Of a stretch of DNA of 8,606 nt, positions 1 to 6,251 are shown piece by piece. The notes under the pieces were generated by a model. The model was given only the letters and a program-made list of their open reading frames with translations, did no database searches and was not told the DNA's origin. The stretch is from Dehalococcoidia bacterium. GTDB taxonomy: Bacteria; Chloroflexota; Dehalococcoidia; SM23-28-2; RBG-16-64-32. The position numbers and the translations under genes are program-made. Every line of letters starts with the position of its first letter. Within the stretch, counting starts at the first letter, position 1. Location of the stretch: contig JAUYGU010000115.1 of NCBI GenBank assembly GCA_030690405.1, forward strand, positions 1 to 8,606. Direction: 5' to 3'.

Positions 1-306
1 CACGACGTTTGGCCCCGGCTCGTAGTCTATGCCGGTGATCGTCGCCTCCTCCGCGATGGCGTTGTAGCGCTTGACGAAGTCCTCCTTGCTGATGGTGGCG
101 CGCGCCTCCGCGGAGATGAGATCGTACATGTCGCCGTACTCTTTCTCCTGCCAGAGGCCGAAGAAGCGCTGCGCTGTCTCCAGGGGCGTCTTCGGGGGAT
201 CGGGCTTCTTGTCGCCCGATGAGCCTTTGCCGGACGTACAGGCGAAGGCGGCGACGAGCGCCACGGTGAGGAGCGTCGCGGGGAGGCGTGAGGTGAGCCA
301 GCGCAT
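1..306 (-). CDS. Lipoprotein with MecA_N / NTF2-like domain, N-terminal part of a probable penicillin-binding protein (partial)
   Basis: Reading the minus strand from an ATG at 304-306 gives 102 codons open to the window edge, so the C-terminal part is missing. Residues 1-23 form a lipoprotein signal: basic start (R2, R7), hydrophobic stretch 10-22, then A-F-A-C with C23 as the candidate lipidated cysteine. The -3 position is Ala rather than the usual Leu, so the lipobox is acceptable but not ideal. A low-complexity linker rich in Gly, Ser, Lys and Pro (24-41) follows. Residues 42-102 (including FFGLWQEKEYGDMYDLIS and KEDFVKRYNAI) match the pattern of the NTF2-like MecA_N domain that precedes the dimerisation and transpeptidase domains of some class B penicillin-binding proteins. 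By family, such a protein would act outside the membrane in peptidoglycan cross-linking. The transpeptidase itself is not in view, so a stand-alone NTF2-like lipoprotein is possible. It is transcribed divergently from the CBS gene. Confidence 0.72.
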   Translation of the reverse strand, partial: MRWLTSRLPATLLTVALVAAFACTSGKGSSGDKKPDPPKTPLETAQRFFGLWQEKEYGDMYDLISAEARATISKEDFVKRYNAIAEEATITGIDYEPGPNVV

Positions 307-365
307 GACGGTAACGGTCCTATTCTAACAATAGAACGCTAGCCGGATTCGCGCGGTTCGCAGGT

Positions 366-395
366 TTGCCTCATGCGGGCGGAGGCGGGTAGCAT
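366..395 (+). promoter_or_regulatory. Possible sigma70-type promoter for the CBS-permease-MFS genes
   Basis: TTGCCT (366-371) and TAGCAT (390-395) lie 18 bases apart, each matching four of six consensus positions. A transcript would start near 402, leaving a leader of about 25 bases before the ATG at 427 with the ribosome site in it. The spacing and position are good but the match is modest, and no other evidence supports it. Confidence 0.3.
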
Positions 396-414
396 TAGCG
401 AGACGAAAAGCGGC

Positions 415-420
415 AAGGAG
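415..420 (+). promoter_or_regulatory. Ribosome binding site AAGGAG deciding the CBS gene start
   Basis: AAGGAG lies six bases before the ATG at 427. An in-frame ATG at 373 would give 18 extra residues with no family match and would place this strong site inside the coding region, so 427 is the better start. Confidence 0.75.
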
Positions 421-426
421 ACCCCG

Positions 427-939
427 ATGGTAATAGACGACACGAACCCAGGTGACTCCAAGATAACCAGGCGCACCCTGGTGCGGGAGGCCCTGGAGAT
501 GGCCGGCGGCAAGGGCTGTGTGGTGTCCGAAGGCGAGGACCTGGCGGTCGTCAGTGAGAAGCTGGCCGGCATCCCTGGCGTGCACACGCTGGCCGTCGTG
601 GACAGGGAGGGGCGCCTGGTCGGTGTCATCCCCATGCGTCTACTCGTGGACGAGCTGTTTCTGGACGTGGCTCCGGAGGATTTCCTGGTGGGCATGCGCG
701 ACATTGAAGACGTGGAGGAGTTCAGCCGGATCAGCCGCGCTCGAACGGCGGGAGAGCTGATGGAGGAGGCGGCCTACGTGACGATGGACGATACGGTGCG
801 GGAGGCGTTCTCACGCATGCACGAGCGAAAGCTGGATGGTCTTCCCATAGTGGACGAAGGGATGAAGGTGCTGGGCTATCTGGACCTCCTGCAGCTGCTG
901 CGGCTATGGCTCAGTAGGCACGGGAGGAGAGAAGCGTAG
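427..939 (+). CDS. CBS-pair domain protein, likely regulator of the adjacent permease
   Basis: This 170-residue soluble protein has two CBS motifs and little else. The first spans about residues 30-85, with the typical strand-turn-strand HTLAVVDREGRLVGVIP at 53-69. The second spans about 107-162, with a T119-M120-D121-D122-T123 opening and LDGLPIVDEG then VLGYLDLLQLL at 136-158. A CBS pair forms a Bateman module, which in known families binds adenine nucleotides or related ligands and transmits that to a partner enzyme or channel. No transmembrane segment, signal peptide or catalytic domain is visible. It is the first gene of a run: the permease starts 37 bases after its stop. Free-standing CBS proteins beside transporters suggest ligand-dependent control of transport, by analogy with MgtE and ClC channels where the CBS pair is fused. 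That role is inference; the domain call is firm. Confidence 0.88.
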   Translation: MVIDDTNPGDSKITRRTLVREALEMAGGKGCVVSEGEDLAVVSEKLAGIPGVHTLAVVDREGRLVGVIPMRLLVDELFLDVAPEDFLVGMRDIEDVEEFSRISRARTAGELMEEAAYVTMDDTVREAFSRMHERKLDGLPIVDEGMKVLGYLDLLQLLRLWLSRHGRREA

Positions 940-976
940 CCAGGCCCGGGACTGGGCCGAGCGAGGGGTTGACTGA

Positions 977-2260
977 TTGGACGAACTGACGGTAGCAAGC
1001 CTGATCTTCGGGTTCACCTACCTGGTGATCGTCTCCGAGCGCATACACAGGACGGCCGCCGCCCTCGCGGGCGGCGTCGCTATGATTCTGCTCCGGATCA
1101 TCGATCAGGAGGAGGCGTTCGCCGCAATCGACTTCAACGTCATCTTTCTCCTGGTGGGGATGATGGTGATTGCCAGCATCACCGGTGAGACGGGAGCGTT
1201 CCAGTGGCTTGCCATCCGCTCCGCCAAGCTGGCGCGGGGGAACGCAACGGCGATCCTTCTACTCCTTGCTCTGATAACGGCGGTGGCCTCTGCCACCCTG
1301 GACAACGTTACGACGGTGGTTCTCATGGCGCCCCTGACCCTGTTCGTGGCCAGGGAGATGGAGCTGAACCCGGTGCCGTTCCTGGTCTCCCAAGTCATGG
1401 CCTCCAACATCGGCGGCACAGCCACGCTCATCGGCGACCCGCCCAACATCCTCATCGGCAGCGCCGCTGACCTGAGCTTCACCGACTTCCTGGTCAACCT
1501 TGGGCCCGTCATCCTCCTCATCCTGGCTCTGCTCTTGGGCGCGTTTTACTTCTTCTTCCGCAACGACCTCAGGACGACGCTCGCGGTGCGACAGCGGGTC
1601 ATGGCCCTGGACGAAGGAGAGGTTCTCTCCGATATCCCCCTGCTGCGCGTGTCCCTGGCTGTTCTTGCGCTCACGATCGCCGGGTTCGTCGTCGCCGGCG
1701 CTACCGACTACGAGCCGGCCACCGTGGCCCTGCTGGGGGCCACCGTGCTCCTGATCGTCGGGCGCCGGCATCCCCAACCGGCGCTGCGGGAGGTGGACTG
1801 GCAGACGATATTCTTCTTCGTGGGGCTGTTCATGGTGGTGGGGGGCGTGGAGCAGGCCGGCCTGCTGGAGCGCATCGGCAGGTGGGTGGCCGACGCAAGC
1901 GGTGGGGACCTGACGGCGGCGACGATGCTGGTGCTGTGGTGCGGGGCGCTGCTGTCCGGCGTCGTGGACAACATCCCCTACACGGCAGCGACGATTCCTG
2001 TGGTGGAGCAGTTGGGGCGAGAGGTGGGGGCGCCGTCGGGGTCGGCCAATCCGCTGTGGTGGGCGCTGGCGCTGGGCGCAGGCCTTGGGGGCAACCTGAC
2101 CGTGGTCGCCGCTGCCGCTAACGTCTACGTGATGAACGTGGCGGAACGGGCCGGCTACAAGATCAGCTTCCTCTTGTTCTTGAGGTACGGCGTGCTTGCC
2201 ACCGTGGCATCCGTCGGCGTAGCTACGGCCTACCTGTGGCTGCGCTACCTGGCGTTCTGA
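977..2260 (+). CDS. ArsB/NhaD/SLC13-type (ion transporter superfamily) permease
   Basis: A 427-residue polytopic membrane protein, full length for the family, beginning at a TTG (977) preceded by GAGGGG about eight bases upstream. It shows the pseudo-two-fold layout of the ion transporter superfamily. In the first half LDNVTTVVLMAP (108-119) is followed by GGTATLIGDPPNI (146-158). In the second half VVDNIPYTAATIPVV (329-343) is followed by GAGLGGNLTVVAAAANV (368-383). The paired D-N-(V/I) motifs and the G-D-P-P-N loop are the re-entrant substrate-site elements seen in ArsB, NhaD-type Na+/H+ antiporters and SLC13 carriers. A charged cytoplasmic loop (about 195-223) separates the halves. Substrate cannot be read from sequence: arsenite, sodium/proton exchange and organic anions are all possible. 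No ars regulators or reductase are nearby, which argues mildly against arsenite. It lies between the CBS gene and the MFS gene in one apparent operon. Confidence 0.88.
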   Translation: MDELTVASLIFGFTYLVIVSERIHRTAAALAGGVAMILLRIIDQEEAFAAIDFNVIFLLVGMMVIASITGETGAFQWLAIRSAKLARGNATAILLLLALITAVASATLDNVTTVVLMAPLTLFVAREMELNPVPFLVSQVMASNIGGTATLIGDPPNILIGSAADLSFTDFLVNLGPVILLILALLLGAFYFFFRNDLRTTLAVRQRVMALDEGEVLSDIPLLRVSLAVLALTIAGFVVAGATDYEPATVALLGATVLLIVGRRHPQPALREVDWQTIFFFVGLFMVVGGVEQAGLLERIGRWVADASGGDLTAATMLVLWCGALLSGVVDNIPYTAATIPVVEQLGREVGAPSGSANPLWWALALGAGLGGNLTVVAAAANVYVMNVAERAGYKISFLLFLRYGVLATVASVGVATAYLWLRYLAF

Positions 2261-2278
2261 CCCTGCGGAGCACCAGGG

Positions 2279-3574
2279 ATGGCAGTTCAGCCCGAAGACA
2301 TTCGCCTCCTGGCGAACAGCCGCTTCCGCCGCCTGATGGAGGCCCGCGCTGTCGCCCAGACCGGCCAGAACGCGATGCTCTACACGCTCCTGATCCTGGT
2401 GGTCAACGAGACGGCCTCCAGCATCCACAGCACGTTGCTGGTGACGGCCTGGATGCTGCCTTGCATCGTCCTCGGCGTGCCGGCGGGGAGCGTGGCGGAC
2501 GTTCTGCCCAAGCGGGCGCTGCTGGTGACCGGCTACGCCGTGCGGGCGGCGCTGGCGGCGGCGATGATCCTCTACGTCGACGACGTATGGACGCTGTACC
2601 TGCTTGTGCTGGCGTTCTCCAGCGTTGGTCAGGTGAGCGGTCCGGCGGAGGCGGCCGCCCTGCCGGCCCTGGTGAGGCGCGACCAGCTTGCGGGGGCCAA
2701 CTCCTGGATGGTGCTCTCCCTGATGGTGGGTCAGGGGGCAGGAGCGGTGGCGCTGGCGCCGTTAATCCTCAAGTTCATCGGCGCCGAGACGTGCCTGGCG
2801 ATCGCCGCCCTGCTCCTGGCCGCGGCGGCCTTCATCGCGACATCGGTGACCGGGCTGCGGGCCGGTGCCGGTGCCGAGCCCGCGCCGTCGCGGGGCGGCC
2901 TGATCGATTCGCTGACGGCGGGGTGGTCGGTGTTTCGTACGAGCCGGCGGGCCTTCCTGGCGCTCGTCTACCTGACGGTCCTGGGCACGCTGGCGAAGGC
3001 GCTGGCGGTCCTCGCGCCCCACTACACCCGCGACGTGCTGAAGATCGCTACGGAGAATACGGTGTTCGTGGTGGCGCCGGCCGCTATCGGGGCGCTGCTG
3101 GCGTTGGTGGTGACACCGCCGCTGGCGCGGCGGCTGGGCGCGGCGAGGATGGCGGCGGCAGGGTTCGTGCTTTATGTCCTTGGCGTTGTTGGGCTGGGGC
3201 TCATCGTCTACGTGAAGGACTTCATCGTGGACCACCTGGAGGTGGGACTGCCGATTGTGGAGCGCGAGGTGGGGGTGTCGTCGGTGAGCATCGTGACGAT
3301 GGCGATGATCCTGGCGATCCCCATCGGTTTCGCGGCGGCTGTTGTGGGCGTGGCGGGGAAGGCGGTGCTCAACGAGGAGGCGCCGGAGGGGAAGCAGGGG
3401 CGCGTCTTCGCCACCCAGGGGGCGCTCTCCGACGCGCTGTCGCTGGCCCCGCTGTTCGCGATCGGGGGTGTGGCGGAGCTGGTGGGGGTGCGGGAGGTGC
3501 TGCTGGTGGCGGCGGTGGCCGCGTTGCTGGCCGGGATCTACCTCAGCGTTTCGCGCCGCTTCGGGCCGCCATAG
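2279..3574 (+). CDS. Major facilitator superfamily transporter, EntS/MFS_3-like
   Basis: 431 residues with about twelve hydrophobic segments. The loop between segments 2 and 3 carries the MFS signature A variant GSVADVLPKR (70-79). The stretch GPAEAAALPALVRRDQLAGA (121-140) followed by N-S is typical of the MFS_3 group that includes the enterobactin exporter EntS and macrolide-efflux-like proteins, where it usually reads as a conserved R/E-x-x-x-L-P-x-L-V motif. A hydrophilic central loop (about 192-215) divides the halves. The second half has a long amphipathic stretch (VKDFIVDHLEVGLPIVEREV) between predicted helices, which is longer than usual. Start ATG at 2279 lies 18 bases after the permease stop, with GGAG at 2267-2270. 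The gene ends 20 bases before the convergent PIN gene; no strong hairpin terminator is seen in that gap. The substrate is unknown. Confidence 0.85.
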   Translation: MAVQPEDIRLLANSRFRRLMEARAVAQTGQNAMLYTLLILVVNETASSIHSTLLVTAWMLPCIVLGVPAGSVADVLPKRALLVTGYAVRAALAAAMILYVDDVWTLYLLVLAFSSVGQVSGPAEAAALPALVRRDQLAGANSWMVLSLMVGQGAGAVALAPLILKFIGAETCLAIAALLLAAAAFIATSVTGLRAGAGAEPAPSRGGLIDSLTAGWSVFRTSRRAFLALVYLTVLGTLAKALAVLAPHYTRDVLKIATENTVFVVAPAAIGALLALVVTPPLARRLGAARMAAAGFVLYVLGVVGLGLIVYVKDFIVDHLEVGLPIVEREVGVSSVSIVTMAMILAIPIGFAAAVVGVAGKAVLNEEAPEGKQGRVFATQGALSDALSLAPLFAIGGVAELVGVREVLLVAAVAALLAGIYLSVSRRFGPP

Positions 3575-3594
3575 CCGGTGACGGCAACCGCTGA

Positions 3595-4011
3595 TTAGAC
3601 GGCGTTGGCGAAGCTCTCAACTCTCAGGGTGGAATTGGCTGCAATGCGGTCGAAGTCGGCGTCGGCATGCACCAGGACGGCGTTGTGCTCCATTGCCGAG
3701 GCGGCGATTATGAGATCAGGGGTGAGACACGGTACACCTTGGCGGCGCAAATCATAGCCAAGTCTGGCGGCTGCGTGCCATGTCCCATCGTGAATAGCGA
3801 GTTGATGCAGAGCGTCAAACCTGGCCGAGTAGTCCTGGAACTCTTGCTCGTTGTGCGCGCCGCTTAGAATCTCAAGCTTGAGAACTCCGTTCGTTGACAC
3901 CACGCCCCGACTCAGCAATTCGTCAATCCGTAGGCCTATGTTCGGTGGCGTGCCTCGCCTCAGAAACTTTATCCAGACCGACGAGTCAATTAGAAAGCTA
4001 TGCTCGCTCAC
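3595..4011 (-). CDS. vapC: VapC-like PIN-domain ribonuclease toxin
   Basis: 138 residues, the usual VapC size. The acidic active-site residues of the PIN fold are all present: D9 in FLIDSSVWIKFL, E47 in VLKLEILSG, D99 in TPDLIIAASA, and D117 with D119 in HADADFDRIA. Such toxins cut tRNA or rRNA with Mg2+ when freed from their antitoxin. The gene starts with GTG, which overlaps the stop of the upstream antitoxin as GTGA (4008-4011). No convincing ribosome site lies upstream, so translation is probably coupled to the antitoxin. The stop is TAA (3595-3597). Base composition of this pair of genes looks less GC-rich than the flanking genes, as expected of a mobile module. The protein looks intact; the target RNA cannot be inferred. 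Confidence 0.9.
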   Translation of the reverse strand: MSEHSFLIDSSVWIKFLRRGTPPNIGLRIDELLSRGVVSTNGVLKLEILSGAHNEQEFQDYSARFDALHQLAIHDGTWHAAARLGYDLRRQGVPCLTPDLIIAASAMEHNAVLVHADADFDRIAANSTLRVESFANAV

Positions 4012-4796
4012 TTGCCGCGCATCCGCCGCAAGTCTTCTAAGGTGAGATCAATCGCGTCTGTGCCGACCATCTTCCTCAGCTGCTCAATCCGTCGCCTGCG
4101 TACGAACTCTCGAAGGGCTTCCTCAATGACTGCCTTCTTCGTGCGCATAGTAGACACCCGCAGTGCCTCATCCATTAAGTCGTCGTCTATCTCCACCGTT
4201 ATGCGAGGAGCCTTGCCATTACCGGGCGTGTGTTGCGCCTCATCAATCACTGGGGTACGAGCCAGAAAGTCCTGAATCACCTGGAGCTGCCGGTGGGATG
4301 GACCCGTTGGTCCCCGGCTGGTATGTCCACGCTCGAGTTCGTAGATACGGAAGCCGGTGACGCCGATCGGTTCGCCGAGAGTCTCCGCCTTAATACCTCG
4401 CTTACGTCGCTCCTCTCTCAGCCACTGACCGCGCTCCGGTGACCATGGCGGTTTAGCTGGCATCCCACGCCCGGCCCGAGTGATGGTATCGCTGTTGACG
4501 GAGGCCGCGCCGCGAGCCGGTCTCCGCGTCAGCGCCTTGCCCTCCCCCAGGAGCGTATGGTCGTTGAAGAACCACGCCACCGCGTCCTGCAGCCGTGCGC
4601 TTGGAGCGCTGACCTTGCGCTCGCCACGCTCCGTGCGCCCGCGCTCAATCTCTCTGATACGCGACGGAGTCACAGAGTACCCATGTTTCTTCAGCACACG
4701 GCACAGGGCGCTGCGCGACACGCCCTGCCTCTCGCGTAGTCCCTCAAGGCGCTTCCCGTGGTCAAAGGACCACTCTGAACCGTTAGTGTTGCGCAT
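4008..4796 (-). CDS. Composite antitoxin: two XRE-like helix-turn-helix repeats fused to a VapB-type domain
   Basis: 262 residues, about three times the length of a normal VapB. Residues 197-262 are VapB-like: a ribbon-helix-helix start (RITVEIDDDLMDEALRVS), then TKKAVIEEALREFVRRRR, then the toxin-binding tail DLTLEDLRRMRGK. In front are two related segments about 109 residues apart. Repeat 1 begins at W9 (G14, L17, R21, G25) and reaches RIREIERGRTERG (46-58). Repeat 2 begins at W118 (G123, L126, R130, G134) and reaches RIYELERGHTSRG (150-162). Both read as XRE-type helix-turn-helix units ending in the common E-x-E-R-G pattern. A polar linker (84-117) joins them. The ATG at 4794-4796 has AGGAG six bases upstream, so the long form is the likely product. 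It should neutralise the PIN toxin encoded immediately downstream and repress its own promoter. The domain calls are by eye; the fusion itself is one uninterrupted frame. Confidence 0.85.
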   Translation of the reverse strand: MRNTNGSEWSFDHGKRLEGLRERQGVSRSALCRVLKKHGYSVTPSRIREIERGRTERGERKVSAPSARLQDAVAWFFNDHTLLGEGKALTRRPARGAASVNSDTITRAGRGMPAKPPWSPERGQWLREERRKRGIKAETLGEPIGVTGFRIYELERGHTSRGPTGPSHRQLQVIQDFLARTPVIDEAQHTPGNGKAPRITVEIDDDLMDEALRVSTMRTKKAVIEEALREFVRRRRIEQLRKMVGTDAIDLTLEDLRRMRGK

Positions 4797-4802
4797 ACCG
4801 AT

Positions 4803-4807
4803 CTCCT
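4803..4807 (-). promoter_or_regulatory. Ribosome binding site AGGAG of the antitoxin gene
   Basis: On the minus strand AGGAG is six bases before the ATG at 4796. It fixes the full-length start and so supports inclusion of both helix-turn-helix repeats. It partly overlaps a second copy of the ACTTAGG heptamer (minus strand; CCTAAGT at 4805-4811 on plus) that also forms part of the operator at 4842-4848, so a bound repressor could also affect translation initiation or early elongation. Confidence 0.7.
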
Positions 4808-4822
4808 AAGTTACCTGCCCTC

Positions 4823-4851
4823 AATATATGCTTTTTAGGTACCTAAGTCAA
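4823..4851 (-). promoter_or_regulatory. Strong sigma70-type promoter of the toxin-antitoxin operon
   Basis: Minus-strand -35 TTGACT (plus 4846-4851) and -10 TATATT (plus 4823-4828) are separated by exactly 17 bases. Each hexamer matches five of six consensus positions. Transcription would begin near 4816, giving a leader of about 20 bases that contains the AGGAG site. This AT-rich patch stands out from the GC-rich surroundings, and it is the best-formed promoter in the window. Confidence 0.75.
4835..4846. promoter_or_regulatory. Perfect palindrome in the promoter spacer, probable autoregulatory operator
   Basis: TTAGGTACCTAA is a perfect 12-bp inverted repeat lying between the -35 and -10 hexamers, touching the -35. 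Occupancy would block RNA polymerase. The heptamer CCTAAGT, which covers the right half plus two bases (4842-4848), recurs at 4805-4811 over the ribosome site, 37 bp away. A DNA-binding antitoxin encoded directly downstream is the obvious ligand; which of its three DNA-binding modules reads it is unknown. Confidence 0.65.
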
Positions 4852-4898
4852 GCGGCAGTAGCAGTCCATATCTTTGAGAGGTACAGGCCGTTAAGACC

Positions 4899-6059
4899 CT
4901 ACCAGTAGCTGATATCGCCCTGGACAAGCGCCCGGGCGATGACCAGACGCTGTATCTGCGACGTCCCCTCCACGATCGTCAGCTGGCGGGCGTCGCGGTA
5001 GTGCCGCTCCAAGGGGTGGTCCTTCATGTAGCCCTGGGCGCCCAGGATCTGGATGGCGTCCGAGGAGACGCGGATGCACATCTCCGTGGCGAACGTCTTG
5101 GCGATGGAGAGGTAAGGGGCGTGCTGGCGGTCGTACTTGCCTTCGTCGACCATGGAGGCGGCGTGGTAGACGAGGTGGCGGGCGGCCTCGATCTGGATCG
5201 CGGCTTCGGCCAGCATCATCTGGATCGCCTGGTGCTCCACCAGCGGCTTGCCGAACGTCTTGCGCTCTCGGGCGTAGTCCAGCGCGTAAGCGATGGCTCC
5301 TTCGGCGAGGCCGAGGCCGCGGGCGCCCACCACCGGGCGGCAGGTGTTCAGCGTGAGCATCACAGTGCGGAAGGCGCGCCCCTCCTCGCCCAGCCGGTTA
5401 GCAGCCGGGACGCGGCAGTCCTGGAGGACGATGTTCGCCGTCGGCACGCCGATGACGCCCATCTTGCGGTCCGTGCGGGGGACCGAGAAACCCGGCGAGT
5501 CCGCGGGCACGACGAAGGCGGAGACGGCCTGCGTGCCGTCGCCGCCGGTCTTGGCGAAGAAGCAGACGTAGTCGGCGACGGAGCCGCCGGAGATGAAGAC
5601 CTTCTCGCCGTCGATGACGTAGTCGTCGCCGTCACGGCGGGCGCGGGACTCGATGGCGGCGGCGTCGGAGCCGGCGTTGGGCTCGGTGAGGCAGAAGGCG
5701 CCGCGGATCTCGCCGGCGGCGGAGCGCGGCAGCCACTGCCACTTCTGCTCCTCGGAGCCGCTCAGGTTGATCGGCTGGGTGGAGAGCGCGGAGAGCAGCA
5801 GGATGAGGGCCGAGGAGTTGCAGTACTTGGCGATCTCCTCCACGGCCAGGGCCAACGCCAGGAAGCCAGCGCCGCTGCCGCCGTACTCCTGCGGGATCGA
5901 AAGCCCCAGCAGGCCGACGTCGCGGTAGGCGGCGAAGATGTCCTGCGGGTATTCGCCCGTCTCGTCGAGCTCGGCGGCGCGCGGGGCCACCTTCTCGCGG
6001 GCGACGCGGCGGGCGGTGTCGCGGATCAGCTTGTGGGCGTCGGAGAGTTCGTAGTCCAT
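4899..6059 (-). CDS. Acyl-CoA dehydrogenase
   Basis: 386 residues, full length for the short/medium-chain acyl-CoA dehydrogenase family. These FAD flavoenzymes form the alpha,beta double bond of an acyl-CoA and pass electrons to ETF. The N-terminal helical domain (1-115) includes LGLSIPQEYGGSG (51-63). Family signature 1 is AFCLTEPNAGSD (121-132). The middle beta domain has GEKVFISGGSVADY (151-164). The C-terminal helical domain carries RKTFGKPLVEHQAIQ (266-280) and signature 2, QILGAQGYMKDHPLERHYRD (337-356). The catalytic base is expected to be E364 in IVEGTSQIQ, the same place as in the medium-chain and short-chain enzymes. Start ATG at 6057-6059 has GGGGA about five bases upstream. Chain-length or branched-chain preference cannot be settled by eye. 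The gene stops 48 bp before the -35 of the downstream toxin-antitoxin promoter and may read through into it. Confidence 0.93.
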   Translation of the reverse strand: MDYELSDAHKLIRDTARRVAREKVAPRAAELDETGEYPQDIFAAYRDVGLLGLSIPQEYGGSGAGFLALALAVEEIAKYCNSSALILLLSALSTQPINLSGSEEQKWQWLPRSAAGEIRGAFCLTEPNAGSDAAAIESRARRDGDDYVIDGEKVFISGGSVADYVCFFAKTGGDGTQAVSAFVVPADSPGFSVPRTDRKMGVIGVPTANIVLQDCRVPAANRLGEEGRAFRTVMLTLNTCRPVVGARGLGLAEGAIAYALDYARERKTFGKPLVEHQAIQMMLAEAAIQIEAARHLVYHAASMVDEGKYDRQHAPYLSIAKTFATEMCIRVSSDAIQILGAQGYMKDHPLERHYRDARQLTIVEGTSQIQRLVIARALVQGDISYW

Positions 6060-6171
6060 GGCGTCCCCATTCTACAGGATGGATAGTGCCGTCACGCGGC
6101 CGCCGGGGTCTGAAGATCCCGACCTGCGTCGACACCGCATACGTCACCCCTCTCGCTCAGCGGGCACACCC

Positions 6172-6228
6172 CCGCGGACTCAAGTCCGCGGCTCCAAGTT
6201 CGGCCAAGCCGCGCATTTCAATGCGCGG
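6172..6228. repeat. Pair of REP-like palindromes (two perfect hairpins, 9-bp arms)
   Basis: Two perfect inverted repeats of 20 bases lie 37 bases apart, start to start. The first is CCGCGGACTCAAGTCCGCGG (6172-6191), and the second is CCGCGCATTTCAATGCGCGG (6209-6228). Each has 9-base arms and a 2-base centre, begins CCGCG and ends CGCGG, while the inner arm sequence differs with compensating bases on both sides. The 17-base spacer has no evident structure. This format matches REP/BIME-type dispersed repeats, often mobilised by TnpA_REP (RAYT) transposases, none of which is in this window. The pair lies in the 192-base gap between the CoA-transferase fragment and the acyl-CoA dehydrogenase; the rest of that gap shows nothing I can assign. 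It could act as a transcription barrier, but no T-run follows either stem. Confidence 0.7.
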
Positions 6229-6251
6229 TGCTCCGGACAACCCCCCGCTCC

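Noticed and set aside
323..336. Inverted repeat TTCTA-ACAA-TAGAA in the divergent region near the lipoprotein start
   Set aside because: Five-base arms in a short AT-rich patch can arise by chance, and the TAGAAT it contains (minus strand) has no suitable -35, so neither an operator nor a promoter is supported.
1259..2428. 389-codon minus-strand frame opposite the permease
   Set aside because: His/Gln/Gly-rich low-complexity translation, typical of the antisense of a GC-rich membrane-protein gene; the permease motifs on plus are decisive.
2236..3594. 452-codon plus-strand frame overlapping the MFS gene
   Set aside because: It is longer than the MFS frame but is a Gly/Arg/Ala-rich frame-shifted shadow with no hydrophobic segments; the 2279 frame has MFS motifs and a ribosome site.
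3575..3594. Possible terminator between the convergent MFS and PIN genes
   Set aside because: Only four-base stems can be drawn and there is no T-run on either strand.
4461..4463. Internal ATG (residue 112) that would give a shorter antitoxin with one helix-turn-helix
   Set aside because: The bases before it on the minus strand (GGGCGTGGG) are not a convincing ribosome site, whereas the start at 4796 has AGGAG at ideal spacing.
5001..6086. 361-codon plus-strand open frame opposite the acyl-CoA dehydrogenase
   Set aside because: Its composition is dominated by Ala, Gly, Val and Asp with no family pattern; the minus strand has both acyl-CoA dehydrogenase signatures.
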